Positions 56,932-64,000 of a stretch of DNA of 64,000 bases are shown here, one piece after another (the first letter of the stretch is position 1; each line of letters begins with the position of its first letter). The notes beneath the pieces were generated by a model. That model was not told the DNA's origin and did not search any database. It worked only from the letters and a program-made list of their open reading frames with translations. A program made the position numbers and the translations under genes. The stretch spans positions 1 to 64,000 of the forward strand of contig NZ_CALPDB010000005.1 in NCBI RefSeq assembly GCF_943193155.1. Direction: 5' to 3'. Source of the DNA: Veillonella intestinalis. GTDB taxonomy: Bacteria; Bacillota; Negativicutes; Veillonellales; Veillonellaceae.

Positions 56932-57465
56932 CTATACAATTTTCTTTTCAAAATAAATAGTTTTATGACTCAAACCAGGCAGTTGAGTTATTTTAGTAAT
57001 CGTAAACCCTAAGCTTATATACATATCTTTAAGCCAAGGATGCGTATCAGCAGTTCCTAACGTAACTATAGGCGCTTTTAACTGATCGCGCAATACATTA
57101 GTTTCCAACCACTGTAGCATTTTCTTAGCATATCCTTGTTGTTTAAAACGAGGAGAGGTCACAAAATGGCCAATATGAGGATATTCTCGAGGGCCTGGTT
57201 TTGGTCCCCAAGGCATCCGTAGCGTAATAGAGCTGGCTAATTGACCGTCTACAAATAACCCATAAGTAGGGTGCGTATTCACCCAATCAAGAGCGTCTGC
57301 TTCCGTCATATGACTGGCGGAAAAGTCAACACCATGTTCTAAATTACTAGCATACCCTTCATGAAGAACTTCATAATATGCAGGCCCATCTTGAGCAGTC
57401 AATTGACGATAGCTTAACTCACCAACTACACTAACCACTGTTTGTTTAGATTCAACTTGACTCAT
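56932..57465 (-). CDS. GNAT-family N-acetyltransferase
   Basis: About 177 residues. The acetyl-CoA-binding motif shows as [21 protein letters not shown] near residue 108, ending in the Q/RxxGxG/A type loop, and the final strand contains MYISLGFTI. The acceptor substrate is unknown. The start ATG overlaps the stop of the ABC ATPase gene (ATGA), so it is coupled to the amino-acid transporter operon, which suggests an amino-acid or amine substrate. Confidence 0.8.
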   Translation of the reverse strand: MSQVESKQTVVSVVGELSYRQLTAQDGPAYYEVLHEGYASNLEHGVDFSASHMTEADALDWVNTHPTYGLFVDGQLASSITLRMPWGPKPGPREYPHIGHFVTSPRFKQQGYAKKMLQWLETNVLRDQLKAPIVTLGTADTHPWLKDMYISLGFTITKITQLPGLSHKTIYFEKKIV

Positions 57466-58220
57466 ATTACATAGTCCTCCCATTGTCCTAAATAGCGATT
57501 TAAGAACTGACGAGTTCTATCTTCACGAGGATTGCTAATAACTTCTTTAGCCGTTCCCTGTTCTACAATAACCCCTTGCTCCATGAAAATAACTTGATCT
57601 GCCACTTCTTTAGCAAAGCTAATTTCATGAGTCACTACAATCATAGTCACATGCATTTCACGGGCAATGGTTTTGATAGCCCCTAATACTTCACCTACTA
57701 ATTCAGGGTCTAAAGCACTGGTCGGCTCATCAAATAAGATTACCGCTGGATCCATTGCAATCGCCCGGGCAATGCCTACCCGCTGTTGTTGTCCACCAGA
57801 TAACTGCACTGGATAATAGTCTTCAAAGCCTTTCATGCCCACCGCTTCTAAACATTGTTCAGCCTTAGCACGGGCTTCTGATTTTTTCATATTTTTAACC
57901 GTCACAAGCCCTTCCATTACATTTTCAAGAGCTGTCATGTTAGAAAATAAATTATACATCTGGAATACCATAGAGGTATTACGACGAATATTTAATATTT
58001 CTTTCTTCGAAGCACTGTGTAAATCCACAGTCATATCATTTAGGGTCATCGTGCCCGCATCAGCTTTTTCTAAAAAATTAAGAGTTCGCAAAAACGTTGT
58101 CTTACCACTCCCCGAAGGCCCTAAAATAACTGTAACAGACCCTGTAGGTACAGTTAAGTCAATTCCTTTTAGTATCTCCCGATCCCCAAAAGATTTTCTT
58201 ACATTTTGTATCTCTATCAT
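57462..58220 (-). CDS. Amino-acid ABC transporter ATP-binding protein
   Basis: About 252 residues, ATPase of a polar amino-acid importer. Walker [16 protein letters not shown] near residue 33, Q-loop [17 protein letters not shown] near residue 85, signature [14 protein letters not shown] near residue 138, Walker [16 protein letters not shown] near residue 158, and the H-loop VTHEI. I begin at 58220 ([11 protein letters not shown]), with AGAGGA upstream; an earlier TTG is not supported. It belongs with the two permeases and the binding protein upstream. Confidence 0.95.
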   Translation of the reverse strand: MIEIQNVRKSFGDREILKGIDLTVPTGSVTVILGPSGSGKTTFLRTLNFLEKADAGTMTLNDMTVDLHSASKKEILNIRRNTSMVFQMYNLFSNMTALENVMEGLVTVKNMKKSEARAKAEQCLEAVGMKGFEDYYPVQLSGGQQQRVGIARAIAMDPAVILFDEPTSALDPELVGEVLGAIKTIAREMHVTMIVVTHEISFAKEVADQVIFMEQGVIVEQGTAKEVISNPREDRTRQFLNRYLGQWEDYVI

Positions 58221-58242
58221 AAAATCCTCTAATCTCAATTAA

Positions 58243-58965
58243 TTATACTGCATTGCCCCGTTTGTACTTACTCATCATATGTTCTAAACGTTCAAAGATA
58301 AATTCAAATACAATCCCTAGCCCCCAATAAATAAGTGCTACTACAATATAGGCCTCAAAATAGGCCGAATTATCTTCTACATAAAGCTTAGCCGCACCGA
58401 GTAATTCTACAACGGTAATAACAAAGACAATGCTGGTACTTTTCATGGTATTTAAGAACTGATTAGCAAATAATGGTAATGCAAATACAGCCGCTTGTGG
58501 TAATACTACACGGCGAAAGGCCTGTGTCCAGGTCATGCCAATCGCCAAAGCCGCTTCTACTTGCCCCTTAGGAACAGATTGGATAGCCGCCCGGAATATT
58601 TCACTCAAGTAGGCACCTGTATGTAAGGTCAAACCGACTACTGCTACTAATGTGGCTGGTACTTTTTCATAGGGTATATGCACGCCCGTCTGATCTTCTA
58701 ACGCAAGAAATAAAATCGGCAAGCCATAATACACTAAATATAGTAATACCATATTAGGCAAACTTCGACATACTACAACAAATATATCCGCTAATTGGCT
58801 AATAATAGGAATCCGATTAAGTTGGGCTACTGAACTAATTAACCCTAAAGCAATCCCTAAGCCAACACTGGCAAAAGTAAGCCACAAGGTCACTTTTACA
58901 TAACCAAATACATACCAGAAAGTACCACTTATATATTGAAAACTAATAATACTGGTTGATTCCAT
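58243..58965 (-). CDS. Amino-acid ABC transporter permease, second copy
   Basis: About 240 residues with five membrane segments and the permease EAA loop EAALAIGMTWTQAFRRVVLPQA near residue 140, which docks the ATPase. HisM/GlnP-type family. Start 58965 is preceded by AGGGG; the gene begins six bases from the end of the first permease gene, so they are coupled. Two non-identical permeases indicate a heterodimeric channel. Confidence 0.92.
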   Translation of the reverse strand: MESTSIISFQYISGTFWYVFGYVKVTLWLTFASVGLGIALGLISSVAQLNRIPIISQLADIFVVVCRSLPNMVLLYLVYYGLPILFLALEDQTGVHIPYEKVPATLVAVVGLTLHTGAYLSEIFRAAIQSVPKGQVEAALAIGMTWTQAFRRVVLPQAAVFALPLFANQFLNTMKSTSIVFVITVVELLGAAKLYVEDNSAYFEAYIVVALIYWGLGIVFEFIFERLEHMMSKYKRGNAV

Positions 58966-58970
58966 GTGCC

Positions 58971-59699
58971 TCACCCCTTACTTGCTGCGGCGCGCGCTGT
59001 TGTGTGGCGTGCTACTCGTTCACTAATGGTATAACGACGCTCTAAGAACCGCCCAATTAATGAAATAATTAAAACTAACAACCCATAAATAATAGCTACA
59101 TCTACAAATAATTCCAAACTGCGTTGTGAATTGGCCCCCATTAAATCGGCGCGGCGCATAATATCGACAACCCCTACATTAAAAATAAGAGAAGTCCCTT
59201 TCATCATGCCAATAACGCTATTAATGAGAGGCGGAATAGCCATAGTAAAGGCTTGCGGTAAAATGACACGGCGATAACTCTGAAAACTTGTCATGCCTAG
59301 GCTCATAGCCGCTTCTTTTTCACCTTGGGCTACCGCTTGTATACTACTGCGTAAAATTTCTGAGCTATATGCCCCTATATGTAACGTAAATACAACAATA
59401 ACAAATAATAAACCAGGTACATTGCGCGTACTAATTCCCATATGACTTAAAATTTCAGGTACACCAAAATAAATCAAAAATAGTTGCACTAAAAATGGCG
59501 TGCCTCGCATAAAGGAAACATAAACAGTAAGTGCCTGTTTTAAAACAGGCACTCGGTTTACTCGGGCAATTGCAATTAAACAGCCTAAAAGGATACCTAA
59601 AATAGTTGCCACAATGGTAATTGTTAAGGTTATATTGAGCGATGTTAATAGGATTGGAAAGGACTTAACCATATAGGCTACGTCAAAATACTGTCCCAT
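58971..59699 (-). CDS. Amino-acid ABC transporter permease, first copy
   Basis: A 242-residue inner-membrane permease with five or six hydrophobic segments. EAA loop EKEAAMSLGMTSFQSYRRVILPQA near residue 136; FMRGTPFLVQLFLIYFGVPE near residue 65 is the usual second conserved block. GGAGG precedes the ATG. It pairs with the next gene to form the channel. Confidence 0.92.
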   Translation of the reverse strand: MGQYFDVAYMVKSFPILLTSLNITLTITIVATILGILLGCLIAIARVNRVPVLKQALTVYVSFMRGTPFLVQLFLIYFGVPEILSHMGISTRNVPGLLFVIVVFTLHIGAYSSEILRSSIQAVAQGEKEAAMSLGMTSFQSYRRVILPQAFTMAIPPLINSVIGMMKGTSLIFNVGVVDIMRRADLMGANSQRSLELFVDVAIIYGLLVLIISLIGRFLERRYTISERVARHTTARAAASKG

Positions 59700-59719
59700 A
59701 ATTCTGCCTCCATTAACAA

Positions 59720-60565
59720 TTATTGCTTAGCAGGCTCTACTGTGTAATCGCCGCCTAAATACTGCTCCGATAATTTTTTGAGCGTACCATCTTCACGCAT
59801 AGCTTTAACTTGTGCATCAATTTTATCGGCTACTTTTTGCATTTCAGGGTCTTTACGAAGCAAGAAATACGTCGGCACATCAGTCAATGTTTCACCTACA
59901 GATTCAACTGGTAAATTACGATCTTTTTGAGCTGTCGTTACCATGTATTCATACTCACCGCCAGCATCAGCACGGCCTGTAGCTACTAAGTTTAATGTTT
60001 CTACAGTACCTTTATCTGTATAAATAACATTAATTGGTGTTGCAGCTGTTTCATTGTATTGTTTCAATAAATCAACAAACTCAGAATTTGTTGTGGCCGC
60101 TACAGTTTTGCCTTCTAAATCCTTTAAGGAATGAATATCGGTACGGCCCTTTTTAACAACTAATTTACGAACTGTGTAGTTGTTAATTTCTTTCGTATAA
60201 ATGTATTTTGCTGCCCGTTGTGGATTATTACGCATTTGATTTGCAATCATATCTACTTGACCTGCATCCATGGCAACAAAAGCAGCGTCTACAGCCATTG
60301 GTTTGAAATTAAACTTAATGCTAGGATCACGGCGTTCTACTTCTTTTAAAATTTCTACATCATAGCCAGTTAAAATGCCATCATCATTGGTATAAGAAAA
60401 TGGCTTAGACGTGCCACGGGTGGCAACATTTACGACTTTAGCATCTGGATTTGATGCACTTGCTTTATCAGCACTGTCATCACTGCCACAACCGGCTACG
60501 ACACCTAATGCAAGTACCAAAGTGCCTAGCAAGGCTGCCTGTTTCCAATATTTTTTAAAATTCAT
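59720..60565 (-). CDS. Amino-acid ABC transporter substrate-binding lipoprotein
   Basis: A 281-residue family-3 binding protein. The N terminus has a lipobox ending VVAGC at Cys26, so it is a lipoprotein, and then a solute-binding domain (DDGILTGYDVEILKEVERRDP near residue 62, FVAMDAGQVDMIANQM near residue 94). Binding-pocket Arg and Asp residues suit an amino acid, perhaps cystine or a polar one, but the ligand is open. GAGGG precedes the ATG. Upstream lies an AT-rich repeat. Confidence 0.9.
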   Translation of the reverse strand: MNFKKYWKQAALLGTLVLALGVVAGCGSDDSADKASASNPDAKVVNVATRGTSKPFSYTNDDGILTGYDVEILKEVERRDPSIKFNFKPMAVDAAFVAMDAGQVDMIANQMRNNPQRAAKYIYTKEINNYTVRKLVVKKGRTDIHSLKDLEGKTVAATTNSEFVDLLKQYNETAATPINVIYTDKGTVETLNLVATGRADAGGEYEYMVTTAQKDRNLPVESVGETLTDVPTYFLLRKDPEMQKVADKIDAQVKAMREDGTLKKLSEQYLGGDYTVEPAKQ

Positions 60566-60596
60566 GGGAGTCCCTCATCTCTTTTCACAACATACT

Positions 60597-60740
60597 AATT
60601 TTTCATTTATAACAAATAATTAATTCATAACAGTTAATTAATTCGTAACAAATATTTTATTTATAACAGATAACTGATTTATAACAGACTTACAACAGAT
60701 TTTCAACAGAGTTATAACAAATCTATAACTGATTTACAGC
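60597..60740. repeat. Degenerate AT-rich repeats upstream of the binding-protein gene
   Basis: A motif of roughly ten bases, TGTTATAAAT on the minus strand (seen as ATAACA and ATTTATAACAGA on the plus strand), recurs about nine times with irregular 12-18-base spacing between the MmgE/PrpD stop and the binding-protein start. It is not a CRISPR (no constant spacers or palindrome). Confidence 0.75.
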
Positions 60741-60743
60741 TAC

Positions 60744-62098
60744 TTATAATAACTCTAAAACATCTGCCATGGTACCATCAGGCCAATTTACAACACTCTT
60801 TAGAAAAGCCTTACTAAAGGCCAAATACGTAGCATTCTCTAATTTTGTGCCTAAAATATCTGGCGTAAAAGGCGCTACTGGTGAACCTAATGGTCTATCT
60901 TCTGTATAATTATATATAGTGCCATCTTGTAAACGAACCGTCACTTTGATAACACGTACATCCTTAGCCACAGCGGGTAAATCATAAACTCTCTTAAATA
61001 TACCCGCTTCACTTGCTTCTAAAAAAGCCGCAGGCACCGAAGGTTCTTTAAACAAATCATCATCAATCTGACCTAAGGCCAACATTTGCCAGCCCACAAA
61101 TTCCATAGAGAATCGCCCTTCCTGACCACTTTGTGGTACCCTATAGCGAAGGGCTGTATCAGCATTAGGCGGAAAATGAAACGTCACCTCTGCAATATCT
61201 GCCCAGCCATAACCATGCGGTAGCAACTGTTCCTGACGAATTTTTTCGCAAGCTGAAACGCCACAAATGGCGGCAGAACAATAGGGATGTAATTTCATCC
61301 ATAAGCCGGGCTCTTTAAGCTGACCTGGATTTAACCACTTCGCCTGTAAATCAGACGGCGTAAGTTCTACCTTGCCAAAAGTTGCCAGCCAGTAGCATTA
61401 TTAAAGACGTTCTGATTAGCTGTTAAGCTAGTATTTTGTAATAGCCAAAAAGCAAATACTGCATTACGCGCTGCAAAACCAGCATGAAGTGGCTTTGTAT
61501 CAGAACCAGCTTCAAAGCCCATGCCAGCTGATTGTGTACCAGCTAACGACAGTAATTGTGCAGTTTCAGAGTCCGAAAGACGAGCCAATTTAGCTAAAGC
61601 TGCTGCACCCCCTATAGGACCAATAGTGCCTGTAGAGTGCCAACCAGCCAACTTATGCTGAGGATTCAAATAGGCTCCTAACAAGCCTTCAACTTCCGCT
61701 CCTACCACATAGGCGGTCAGCACATCAAGCACCGTATCTGTCGGCTTAGCTACCGCTAATAATACAGAAAATAAGACTGTACTAAAATGACCGGCAATAT
61801 TAGCTTGTGCATCATCATAGTCTAAATAATGGGAACAAAATCCATTAAAAAAGGCTGTATATTCTGGCGCCGTTTCATATGGTTGACCTAGCAACTTCTG
61901 ATTACCTTCTGCCAATTGGCGTGTTGCCACTTCTTGTGCCATAGCCACTACCTTAGGCTCATTACGAGCCGCTAAGGTAGATGCTATATAATCGATAAAA
62001 GCTACTTTTGCTAAAGCTAGTAAATCAGGGCGTGCCGTTATATCGGTTTGTTGGATTAATTCCACCAGCGTAGCTGTATTTTCATCCATCCCTTTCAT
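60744..62098 (-). pseudogene. MmgE/PrpD-family gene, broken by one frameshift
   Basis: The first part (62098 to 61367, 243 residues) has the MmgE/PrpD N-terminal domain (FNGFCSHYLDYDDAQANIAGHFS, WHSTGTIGPIGGAAALAKLARL). The second (from about 61380 to 60744) continues in another frame with FGKVELTPSDL and the C-terminal domain (LWMKLHPYCSAAICG). Adding one T to the TTTT run (61377-61380 on the plus strand) restores a continuous protein of about 450 residues, the family length. MmgE/PrpD members dehydrate or isomerise small carboxylic acids; this substrate is unknown. Start ATG has GAGG. It could be a sequencing error. Confidence 0.85.
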
Positions 62099-62107
62099 AA
62101 AAGCCTC

Positions 62108-63199
62108 TTATTTAGCAAATTTTTCAGCACGGTCATTTGGTTCAGCCCAAATAGAATCATCTGGCCCCATTGGTACCAACCGAGGTAAGTCTTCAATTGG
62201 TGTATGGTCTACATAGTAGAAACGTTTACGCATGGAATCGAAGTCTGTATTATTGCCAAACGCTGGAATGGAATATAAATCTTTCGCATAATTCCAAAGA
62301 TTTGGATAATCTACCAAGCGTTTTTTATTTACAAAGTATTTCTGATAGAATACTAGGTCAAAACGCTGCAAGGTTACAAATAAGCGAATATCTGGGTCAG
62401 TAATGGTATCTCCCATTAAATAACGCATGCGACCAAGACGTTCTTCAAGCCAATCTAAACGATCAAAAATACGATTAAAGTAGAATTCATAATCTTTCTG
62501 ATTGTTTACCATAGCTGCCAAATTAACCGCTAAGTTAACATCAGCATAGATAACTTCATTAAGGGCATCAATATCCTCACGTAATTCTTCAGGGTAAATA
62601 TCAGACACTGATGGATTCGCAAATTTCTTAAATGCCATAGCAATATCTGTCGTCAACACATGATAGTCGTTGTTAACCACAGCGCCTGTTTTTACATCTA
62701 CAATAGCAGGCACAGTGGAGCGTTGGTCATAATTTGGGTCCCCTTTACGATAGGCCTCACCTAAGGAATGGATTTTAAGAACTGGATCTACATCCCCTTC
62801 ATCAAGGGTAAAGAACCAATCCCCAATAACGCCAGCTGGACGAAGTGGATCAACTACACCTTTAGAAATAACTTTATCTAACCCTAAATAATCAATAGCG
62901 ATAGATACACGATTGGCCCAAGGACAATGACGGGACCAAATTAAACGATAGCGACCTTCTTCAACGGGCAATTCCCCTTCACCATCACCAAAAGGTGTTG
63001 TAAATTGTGGCTCTTCAGGGTCTGCATATTTTTGGCGGCGGTTGAAGTTGGAGGCATCACGGCCTTCATACTCTTTTTGTTCGCCAATCGCCCGTGGATT
63101 ACTAGACTGAAATGGCGAAAAATCAATAGGACATGCATTCATTTTACGGGTAAAATGAATCTCTGCTCTAGCTTCTTCAATAGATTTGTCTTTAATCAT
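62108..63199 (-). CDS. Glutathione S-transferase family, glutathionyl-hydroquinone-reductase-like
   Basis: A 363-residue Xi-class GST relative (YqjG/ECM4 type). The thioredoxin-like domain has the catalytic cysteine in SRHCPWANRVSIA near residue 93, and RSTVPAIVD with the glutathione-side loop near residue 160. The helical C-terminal domain contains GDTITDPDIRLFVTLQRFD near residue 270. The family reduces glutathionyl-quinones. No glutathione synthesis genes are seen here. It begins the MmgE/PrpD and transporter operon, behind a strong promoter. GAGGAGAG precedes the ATG. Confidence 0.88.
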   Translation of the reverse strand: MIKDKSIEEARAEIHFTRKMNACPIDFSPFQSSNPRAIGEQKEYEGRDASNFNRRQKYADPEEPQFTTPFGDGEGELPVEEGRYRLIWSRHCPWANRVSIAIDYLGLDKVISKGVVDPLRPAGVIGDWFFTLDEGDVDPVLKIHSLGEAYRKGDPNYDQRSTVPAIVDVKTGAVVNNDYHVLTTDIAMAFKKFANPSVSDIYPEELREDIDALNEVIYADVNLAVNLAAMVNNQKDYEFYFNRIFDRLDWLEERLGRMRYLMGDTITDPDIRLFVTLQRFDLVFYQKYFVNKKRLVDYPNLWNYAKDLYSIPAFGNNTDFDSMRKRFYYVDHTPIEDLPRLVPMGPDDSIWAEPNDRAEKFAK

Positions 63200-63293
63200 G
63201 CTCTCTCCTCATTATACTTTTTAATTCCCTCTTTTTATATAGGAATATATTGTAAAAAATAAAAACATACAAAACTTATATGCATGTGCATTC

Positions 63294-63322
63294 ATTTTAC
63301 ACCGCAAGATAAATCCTGTCAA
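63294..63322 (-). promoter_or_regulatory. Strong promoter of the GST/transporter operon
   Basis: Minus strand: perfect -35 TTGACA (63317-63322), 17-base spacer and -10 TAAAAT (63294-63299). The leader to the GST start codon is about 88 bases and shows no clear structure. Confidence 0.78.
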
Positions 63323-63480
63323 TAAAGTATGAATATATTTTTTGATAAATTTCTAATAAATAGATATGATATATTTATAAAAAATACAAATCAAATAAAT
63401 AGACTCTTAACAATAATCCTATTTATTATTATTGTAGTTATCTATATAATGGTATATACTAATCATAAGGAGGAATTAAA

Positions 63481-63636
63481 ATGAAACAAAATAATAATAT
63501 GGCAAAGCACCTTGAACGACAGTCTAAATATATAACAACTCAAACGAATCCAGATTTGCGAAAAAAAATGGAGACCATTTCTTTAGAACTTATTAAACGT
63601 AATGACACAGTTTATAGAGCCTTAGAAAATAAATAA
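63481..63636 (+). CDS. Putative antitoxin of a Doc-family pair
   Basis: A 51-residue basic protein (MKQNNNMAKHLERQSKYITT, then about 30 residues with NPDLRKKMETISLELIKRND). It is too short for most gene-finders. AAGGAGG lies seven bases before the ATG, a strong ribosome site, and a TATAAT (63445-63450) lies upstream. It ends one base before the toxin start. It has no recognisable Phd/YefM motif, so the antitoxin role comes from the position and size. The only other option is a short leader peptide. Confidence 0.7.
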   Translation: MKQNNNMAKHLERQSKYITTQTNPDLRKKMETISLELIKRNDTVYRALENK

Positions 63637-63637
63637 T

Positions 63638-64000
63638 ATGGAATATCATGAAATACAAATTCTATTAGATAATATTTTAATGATTCATGAACAATTATCT
63701 AATATATACAAAATGGAAGCAGGCGTGAGAGATATAGATTTACTAGACTCTGCAGTAAATGCGCCTTTTCAAACATTCTGCAATAATGATTTATATCCCA
63801 CAATATATCTTAAAGCAGCAAAATTATGTCATGGTTTAGCGAAAAATCATCCATTTGTAGATGGAAATAAAAGAACTGCATTACAAGCAATGCTACTATA
63901 TTTAGCGCTAAATAACGTCGAATTACAATATACGAATCTAGAATTAGAAACATTAATATTAGATGTTGTTACAGATAAAATGAAAATAGAAGATATTACA
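63638..64000 (+). CDS. Doc-family (Fic-fold) toxin, C-terminally cut by window edge
   Basis: The first 121 residues are visible and the frame stays open to the last base. Residues 71-80 HPFVDGNKRT match the HxFxDxNKR motif of Doc toxins, which phosphorylate elongation factor Tu; AAKLCHGLAKN before it and the following helix fit the Fic fold. It starts one base after the antitoxin stop codon. Codon use is AT-rich like the antitoxin and unlike nearby genes. Whether the protein is full length beyond 64000 is not visible. Confidence 0.85.
   Translation, partial: MEYHEIQILLDNILMIHEQLSNIYKMEAGVRDIDLLDSAVNAPFQTFCNNDLYPTIYLKAAKLCHGLAKNHPFVDGNKRTALQAMLLYLALNNVELQYTNLELETLILDVVTDKMKIEDIT

Noticed and set aside
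61367-61385. Programmed ribosomal frameshift in the MmgE/PrpD gene
   Set aside because: The local sequence ACTTTTG is not a standard X XXY YYZ slippery heptamer, no downstream structure is evident, and the family does not use frameshifting.

Overview
The window reads as a chromosomal segment of a diderm, anaerobic Firmicute of the Negativicutes, most likely Veillonella. This is inferred from the mixture of genes and not from a database hit. Firmicute features are strong GGAGG ribosome sites, a DNA repair and replication gene set of Firmicute type, and a 16S start beginning AGAGTTTGATCCTGGCTCAG. These sit beside outer-membrane features (two trimeric autotransporter adhesins with YadA-type barrels) and anaerobic metabolism (pyruvate:ferredoxin oxidoreductase, citrate lyase). 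Base composition is AT-rich. Almost every gene is on the minus strand. No phage, IS element or CRISPR array was seen.

Layout. 1-850: 5' end of a 16S rRNA gene, its leader and promoter, and a His-Gln-Lys tRNA cluster. 859-4150: speE, a C39-like protein, a cyclophilin, tcdA and a VOC protein. 4368-10170: nfo-sbcD-sbcC repair operon and a Fur/PerR regulator. 10345-17900: DEAD-box helicase, thyA-folA-tex operon and recQ. 18160-20624 (plus strand): a double rhodanese and a PutP-type symporter. 20888-26150: two tandem paralogous trimeric adhesins and a WG-repeat exported protein. 26574-32116: PFOR, then a LysR regulator and a small membrane protein on the plus strand. 32209-39317: a citrate locus (CitMHS carrier, citF, a citD-citE fusion, a DASS carrier, a LysR regulator). 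39330-51797: BI-1 protein, pyk, dnaE, YgjP-like peptidase, typA, cupin, CopZ-like protein, tatA, pgl-zwf. 52098-56900: cstA behind a long structured leader, and a panD-panC-panS-like operon behind another attenuated leader. 56932-63290: an amino-acid ABC transporter, an acetyltransferase, a frameshifted MmgE/PrpD gene and a glutathionyl-hydroquinone-reductase-like protein, headed by a strong promoter. 63481-64000: a Doc-family toxin-antitoxin pair running off the window edge.

The most interesting points are these. (1) The citrate lyase locus has its acyl-carrier subunit fused to the beta subunit; the serine that normally carries the prosthetic group aligns with lysine, and no citC, citX or citG gene is nearby. 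Together this suggests a lyase that works on free CoA thioesters. (2) The adhesins carry a coiled-coil tail beyond the beta-barrel, where YadA-type anchors normally end. (3) cstA has a roughly 320-nt leader ending in a terminator that also buries its ribosome site. (4) Dyads of LysR-box geometry (T-N11-A) stand upstream of PFOR and of the citrate operon. (5) An MmgE/PrpD gene is broken by one missing base in a short homopolymer. (6) Three intergenic spacers carry degenerate AT-rich tandem repeats just upstream of start codons.
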